Source of the DNA: Microscillaceae bacterium | GTDB taxonomy: Bacteria; Bacteroidota; Bacteroidia; Cytophagales; Microscillaceae | Assembly (NCBI GenBank): GCA_003483885.1 | Contig: DMXI01000271.1 | Span: 1-64,000, forward strand | Length of the DNA: 64,000 nucleotides | Direction: 5' to 3' | Shown here: positions 60,236 through 64,000 of the stretch, one piece after another | Layout: every line of letters starts with the position of its first letter | Numbering within the stretch: position 1 is the first letter of the stretch | The notes under the pieces: model-generated | What the model was told of the DNA's origin: nothing | Database searches by the model: none | Seen by the model: only the letters and a program-made list of their open reading frames with translations | Made by a program: the position numbers and the translations under genes

Positions 60236-61903
60236 TCAGGATTGTTCAAATAAAACCAACTTTTCGTTGAGCAAAACCCCATCTAACCCCATGGCTTGCC
60301 CGCTGGCTAAAGCCTGGGCTTGCGTATGCACTATAGGTTCGCCTTGAGCATTAAAAGAGGTATTGATCAGCGCCAAAATGCCATGTTGTTTTTCTAAATG
60401 GGTGAGTAGATAAAACATCAAAGGATTTTGGCTGCTATCGCGAATCACCTGAATGCGAGCGGTTCCATTGACGTGGACTACCCCAGCCAAAGCCTCCTGA
60501 TATTGGGGTAAAATCTCAAAATCCATCAACATATAATCGGCCAAATGAGAGAGGGAAGTTTGCCCAGTAACCAAGGCAGCGTTTCGAGCCAGCATGATAG
60601 GTGCTATGGGACGGTACCACTCCCTTTTTTTACAATCTTCACTTATTTTTTTAGCCAAAGCTTTAGAATGGGGCAAAGCCACAATGCTACGATTCCCTAG
60701 GGCACGAGGCCCCACTTCTCCCGATCCTTGAAAAATACCAATGATTTTATCTTGTAAAATGGCTTCGGTAAGCTGAAAAATGAGGGACATGTTGGGCTTG
60801 GTAGGATTGTAGGTGGTTCCAACATTGTTGAGATAAGGTGAGTGTAGTTTTACTTTGTGTTGCTTTTTCCACTCCAAAAACGCTGCCCCTCCAATAGATA
60901 AGCCCGAATCGTTGCAACAAGGCGGAATATACACTTCTTTGAACCAACCATTGCGTACGATTTGCCGATTGGTAGGAATACTCAAGGCACAACCACCCGC
61001 ATAGTATAAATAGTCAGCTTTGAGTTGTTGTTGGAGTGTTTGCAGACGCGTTAAGAATTGTTGTTGAAAAATGTATTGAAAAGCAAAAGCAATGTCTTGC
61101 AAAAAAGAGTCGGTTAAATCTCCCATTTTGCCCTGCCAACCGAAGCGTTGTTGGGCACTTTCGTGGAAATGATCTTTTTGGGTCCAATAATCAAAAAAGT
61201 AATTATTTTCTTCTAGCCATTGAATGATTTCTGGATGGTATCGTCCGTAAGCAGCAAAACCCATGAGCTTGCCTGCCAAACTATTATGATGCTTGGGTGA
61301 AACGCCCAACAAGGCAAAACTCAATCCATTGGCATTGAAAAAGTGAGTGAACTCGCGCAAATCCCAATCACAGGCAAGTACCCTTAGCTCCCGGTTTTGA
61401 TAATGAAAAGCCGCAAAATTGCCCAAACTAGCTCCTCCATCAAAGCTTATGAGCAAACTATTGTCTTTGAATTCGCCAAAAAAGGGAAGACAAGAAAACA
61501 CATGAGCTAGTTCGTGAGACACACTATAGGTTTTTATCGGCTTCCCTTGCCACTTTTCTAATTCCAGCCACCCATAACCTTCTTGAGCTTGCACTCCTAG
61601 TTGTTTTTCGGGTAAAGTGTCAAAGCGAACTTTGCCATTTTTACTGATAAAGCTGCTGCCCACAAAAGAATTGACAAACACCCAATCGCAATTTCCAGGA
61701 ATATTGACCAATTTTTTGTTGAGAATGGTCTCCAGATGGTGAGGCATTTGGTGATCGTATTTCTTGCGCGTATAACGTTCTAGTTGGAGGTATTGCTTGA
61801 CTTCGCCCGATTGCATCAGGCAAAGCGAATGGTCATGGACATACCCTGGATACCCCAAATTGTTACGATCCTGTATTCCGTAAATGGCTAGAGTTGCATT
61901 CAT
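60236..61903 (-). CDS. Carbamoyltransferase, NodU/CmcH/TobZ family
   Basis: With ATG at 61901-61903 the protein has 555 residues (a TTG two codons upstream is less likely). The N-terminal Kae1-like domain has YVHDHSLCLMQ, the metal-binding HELAHVFSCLPF and LISFDGGASLGNFAAF. The C-terminal YrdC-like part has the diagnostic VGPRALGNRSIVALPHSK and ALINTSFNAQGEPIVH. The family transfers carbamoyl from carbamoyl phosphate (through an adenylate) to hydroxyl groups, for example in nodulation factors and aminoglycosides. The acceptor is unknown, and no antibiotic or sugar pathway is adjacent. Divergent from prmC with a 75-nt gap. Confidence 0.93.
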   Translation of the reverse strand: MNATLAIYGIQDRNNLGYPGYVHDHSLCLMQSGEVKQYLQLERYTRKKYDHQMPHHLETILNKKLVNIPGNCDWVFVNSFVGSSFISKNGKVRFDTLPEKQLGVQAQEGYGWLELEKWQGKPIKTYSVSHELAHVFSCLPFFGEFKDNSLLISFDGGASLGNFAAFHYQNRELRVLACDWDLREFTHFFNANGLSFALLGVSPKHHNSLAGKLMGFAAYGRYHPEIIQWLEENNYFFDYWTQKDHFHESAQQRFGWQGKMGDLTDSFLQDIAFAFQYIFQQQFLTRLQTLQQQLKADYLYYAGGCALSIPTNRQIVRNGWFKEVYIPPCCNDSGLSIGGAAFLEWKKQHKVKLHSPYLNNVGTTYNPTKPNMSLIFQLTEAILQDKIIGIFQGSGEVGPRALGNRSIVALPHSKALAKKISEDCKKREWYRPIAPIMLARNAALVTGQTSLSHLADYMLMDFEILPQYQEALAGVVHVNGTARIQVIRDSSQNPLMFYLLTHLEKQHGILALINTSFNAQGEPIVHTQAQALASGQAMGLDGVLLNEKLVLFEQS

Positions 61904-61949
61904 CTTCAAAGGTAATAGGCCAGCGCTAATTTTAAATCAAAAGCTTTTA

Positions 61950-61957
61950 TAGTTTTG
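61950..61957 (+). promoter_or_regulatory. -7 element of prmC
   Basis: TAGTTTTG is an exact TAnnTTTG. Its position about 22 nt before the prmC ATG would give a leader of about 15 nt. A matching TTG at -33 is not clear. Confidence 0.4.
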
Positions 61958-61978
61958 TAGCAGAAAACGCTAAAACCC

Positions 61979-62851
61979 ATGACAACAATAGCCACCAAAC
62001 AACTTTTTGACGAATATCGCCAACAACTACAAACTATTTATGCTCCAGAAGAGGCTCAAACCATCGTCTTTTGGTTACTGGAACATTTCTTAGCATTGAA
62101 TCGAACCAATGTTTTGATTAATCAGACTATTGAAATAAGCCAGACGCAGCAACAAGCCTTGAATAATGCACTTGAGAGACTAAAAAAACACGAACCTATT
62201 CAATACATTGTAGGATATACTGAATTTTACGGGCTTACCTTTCATGTGCGACCAGGAGTGCTGATTCCTCGCCCCGAAACCGAGGAGTTAGTAGAGTGGG
62301 TGGTACAGGACTACCGAGATCAAGTCGTAAACATACTAGATATTGGCACGGGTAGTGGTTGTATTGCCATCAGTTTGGCCAAGAATTTAGCCCAATCAAA
62401 AGTACAGGCGCTGGATGTTTCTTCTGAAGCGCTCCAGGTGGCCCAATCCAATGCTGTTGAAAATAAAGCCAAGGTGCAATTCATCCAAGAGGATATCCTA
62501 AACCCTCAAACGCTGTTACAACTCATTCCTGATCATTCGCTCGATGTTGTGGTGAGTAATCCTCCGTATGTAACCCCAGCCGAAAAATCTCAAATGCAAG
62601 CCAATGTGCTAGACTTTGAACCTGATTTGGCTTTGTTTATTCCTCAGGAACAACCCTTACTATTTTATAAAGCCATTGCTCAATTAGCTACCCAAAAATT
62701 GAAAACTTATGGGAGACTTTACTTTGAGATCAATGAGCAGTTTGGCAATGAGACTAAACAGATGCTGGAAGATTTGGGTTTTCAGGACATCATCATTCGA
62801 AAAGATGGTTTTGGCAAAGATCGTATGGTGAAGGCTTCTTATTTAGACTAG
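61979..62851 (+). CDS. prmC: Release-factor glutamine methyltransferase
   Basis: The 290-residue protein matches PrmC/HemK. The N-terminal helical domain contains YAPEEAQTIVFWLLEHFLAL, and the linker has EPIQYIVGYTEFYGLTFHV with PRPETEELVEWV. The SAM-binding motif I is ILDIGTGSGCIAISLAKN and the catalytic NPPY is in VVSNPPYVTPAE. It methylates the glutamine of the GGQ motif in release factors RF1/RF2, improving translation termination. A decayed partial copy of the gene lies at 63619-63807. Confidence 0.96.
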   Translation: MTTIATKQLFDEYRQQLQTIYAPEEAQTIVFWLLEHFLALNRTNVLINQTIEISQTQQQALNNALERLKKHEPIQYIVGYTEFYGLTFHVRPGVLIPRPETEELVEWVVQDYRDQVVNILDIGTGSGCIAISLAKNLAQSKVQALDVSSEALQVAQSNAVENKAKVQFIQEDILNPQTLLQLIPDHSLDVVVSNPPYVTPAEKSQMQANVLDFEPDLALFIPQEQPLLFYKAIAQLATQKLKTYGRLYFEINEQFGNETKQMLEDLGFQDIIIRKDGFGKDRMVKASYLD

Positions 62852-63041
62852 GGTAGGTGAAGGGAAATGGTTGTCAGATAGGTTGTCTGATCAATTAGTT
62901 TCTTTTCTTTTGATGCTGGGATTATTTTGAGCATTTGGTGCTAAAGGTGGTAAGAACTCAGCTGAACTGTTGCCAGTTGGCAGGAGGAAAAGTAGCACTC
63001 GAAATATTTACTTTTTGCCTGGAATACTATAAGAAAGAACA

Positions 63042-63455
63042 TTATACCCCAAGCCATAGTTTAGCCTCCTCTAAACTACCAAAGTACCTAATTTCATTTT
63101 TAGTGGTTTTTTCGTTGGCTTCATCTGTTAACTGAGTAATAGAAAGCTTAGATATTAATTCCTCGGGTACCACAAAACAAAATTTTTCTACACCAGGCAT
63201 TTCCAATACTGGAGTACTTATATTTTCTACCATCCAAAGTTGCAAGTCAGGAGATATAGGAAAATTAAACTCACGGTTATCTACTAAAATTAAGCGAGGC
63301 TTTATCTCAAAAACAGAAGCTTTCCATTTAAGCAATAACTCTCTAAATTGATGTTCATTCATATAAAGAGTGCTTGCTTTATTAATGTTGTAATGAAATG
63401 ATAATTCTTTATCAAAGAATATCTCATTGTATTTATCATTCACTAAAGTTTCCAT
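63042..63455 (-). CDS. STAS/SpoIIAA-like small protein, paralogue 3 (divergent)
   Basis: The 137-residue cytosolic protein has the same order of elements as the pair at 29049-29977: an opening strand (NDKYNEIFFDKELSFHYNI), a helix (EHQFRELLLKWKASVFEIKP), the strand-turn LILVDNREFNFPIS, a helix (LQLWMVENISTPVLEM), a strand (KFCFVVPEELISKLS) and the final IRYFGSLEEAKLWL helix. The LVDNREF position matches LLDNRKN of paralogue 2. Identity is low but collinear. Function unknown; possibly a regulatory STAS-like domain. It lies between prmC and the prmC fossil. Confidence 0.65.
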   Translation of the reverse strand: METLVNDKYNEIFFDKELSFHYNINKASTLYMNEHQFRELLLKWKASVFEIKPRLILVDNREFNFPISPDLQLWMVENISTPVLEMPGVEKFCFVVPEELISKLSITQLTDEANEKTTKNEIRYFGSLEEAKLWLGV

Positions 63456-63618
63456 AAATCTTAAATAGAATATTAAATAAAATAGGAAGTATTGGGCGAG
63501 AAGGTGTTGCTGGTATTAGTTGTAGAATAAAGAATAGCAATACTATATTTATACTCTAATAGTTATTCCAAAGTTTTAAAAGCCACCCACTAATTTTATC
63601 AGAAGCACATAACAAGGA
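63456..63618. other. Non-coding stretch
   Basis: No gene or strong structure seen between the STAS-like gene and the prmC fossil. Confidence 0.4.
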
Positions 63619-63807
63619 GATCATAATTTTGTTGAATAATCCCCTCTATGTAATTCACCACCGAAAAATCTTAAATACACACCAATATGTTAGATTTTGA
63701 CCCTGATTTGGCCTTGGGACCAAAAAGATGTTGGAAAGTTGTGATTTTCAAGAAATAGCCATCAGAAAGGCAGGTTGGCAAAGATCTTATGATAAGAGCG
63801 ATTTATC
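63619..63807 (+). pseudogene. Decayed partial copy of prmC
   Basis: The sequence follows the second half of prmC with frameshifts and a deletion. AATAATCCCCTCTATGTAAT matches the codons of the NPPYVT motif (62557 onward), CACCGAAAAATC matches PAEKS, ATGTTAGATTTTGACCCTGA matches the VLDFEPDLAL codons, and after a gap of over 100 nt AAAAAGATGTTGGAAAGTTG and CAAGAAATAGCCATCAGAAA match the KQMLEDLGFQDIIIRK codons. The result has stops and cannot encode a functional enzyme. Confidence 0.75.
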
Positions 63808-63814
63808 CTAAAAA

Positions 63815-64000
63815 CTAGTAGAAGATGGTACACTTCGATAACGATGACTTCAATCTTGCCATTTCTTGATCACTCACTTGAGTACGATATAACATAAGTT
63901 TTTTGAGACGTTTTAATGCTGAAATGCTTTCGGGTAGCTTTGCAATAGGGTTATCTCTCAAGTCCAGGTATTCTAATTTGGTTAAACTCGAGATCGCATC
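63815..64000 (-). CDS. Leucine-rich repeat protein, C-terminal end only
   Basis: The minus-strand frame is open to the window edge and ends at TAG (63815-63817). The visible 61 residues are AISSLTKLEYLDLRDNPIAK, then LPESISALKRLKKLMLYRTQ and VSDQEMARLKSSLSKCTIFY. These are about two LRRs plus a C-terminal cap with a late cysteine. The pattern L--L-YLDLR-NPI--LPESI resembles the LRR lipoprotein at 31551. The start and function lie outside the window. Confidence 0.85.
   Translation of the reverse strand, partial: DAISSLTKLEYLDLRDNPIAKLPESISALKRLKKLMLYRTQVSDQEMARLKSSLSKCTIFY

Noticed and set aside
1..64000. tRNA, rRNA, prophage or CRISPR-Cas genes
   Set aside because: I looked on both strands and found no cloverleaf with a CCA-type end, no rRNA motifs, no phage structural genes and no cas genes.

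Overview
The window looks like chromosomal DNA of a marine gliding-type Bacteroidota (order Cytophagales, Microscilla-like). The evidence is moderate-to-low GC, AU-rich translation starts with little Shine-Dalgarno signal, promoters of the TTG-N20-TAnnTTTG type, a two-gene TPR sensor kinase/response regulator arrangement, LRR and TPR lipoproteins, and several families of short intergenic palindromic or inverted-repeat elements. The genus is an inference from gene style; no 16S or other species marker is present.

Layout. Positions 1-18683 (minus strand) hold an insecticidal-type Tc toxin locus read in the order A (9471-18683, 3070 aa), B (660-9206, 2848 aa), C (1-571, running off the window). 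Both large subunits exceed the usual size of their families. They share a homologous beta-rich insert, and B also carries a ricin-type lectin-like insert. An intact ISAs1-family insertion sequence with a 10-bp target duplication (19435-20738) lies just upstream. Next come a TPR sensor histidine kinase (20936-23974) and a receiver-LuxR-type regulator (24839-25693), both on the minus strand.

Positions 26034-28681 form the most unusual unit: a consensus Bacteroidota promoter, an S-box (SAM-I type) riboswitch whose closing helix ends just before a start codon, a 43-codon ORF ending in eight consecutive cysteines, then an ATP-grasp ligase and a D-amino-acid-oxidase-type flavoenzyme. A leader that could sense both SAM and cysteine ahead of two amino-acid enzymes is the best candidate for an undescribed system.

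Positions 29049-39557 hold two paralogous 144-aa STAS/SpoIIAA-like proteins, an acetyl-CoA hydrolase/CoA-transferase, an LRR lipoprotein, a flavin-reductase-like protein, an SDR, a membrane-anchored DUF885 protein, a small HTH-like protein and a SpoIIE-type phosphatase. Positions 39581-46823 hold a locally expanded family of multi-pass membrane proteins, most with C-terminal helix-hairpin-helix domains, plus a fossil tail of a further copy.

Positions 47044-63455 are mostly housekeeping and metabolic genes: a beta-helix lipoprotein, a cytochrome P450, an Ere/ChaN-like secreted protein, a penicillin-binding-type serine hydrolase, a TPR protein, dnaN, a histidine phosphatase, a fructosamine-kinase/LMW-PTP pair (likely protein deglycation), a NodU/TobZ-type carbamoyltransferase and prmC. 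A third STAS-like paralogue, a decayed partial copy of prmC and the end of an LRR gene finish the window. I saw no tRNA, rRNA or CRISPR array.
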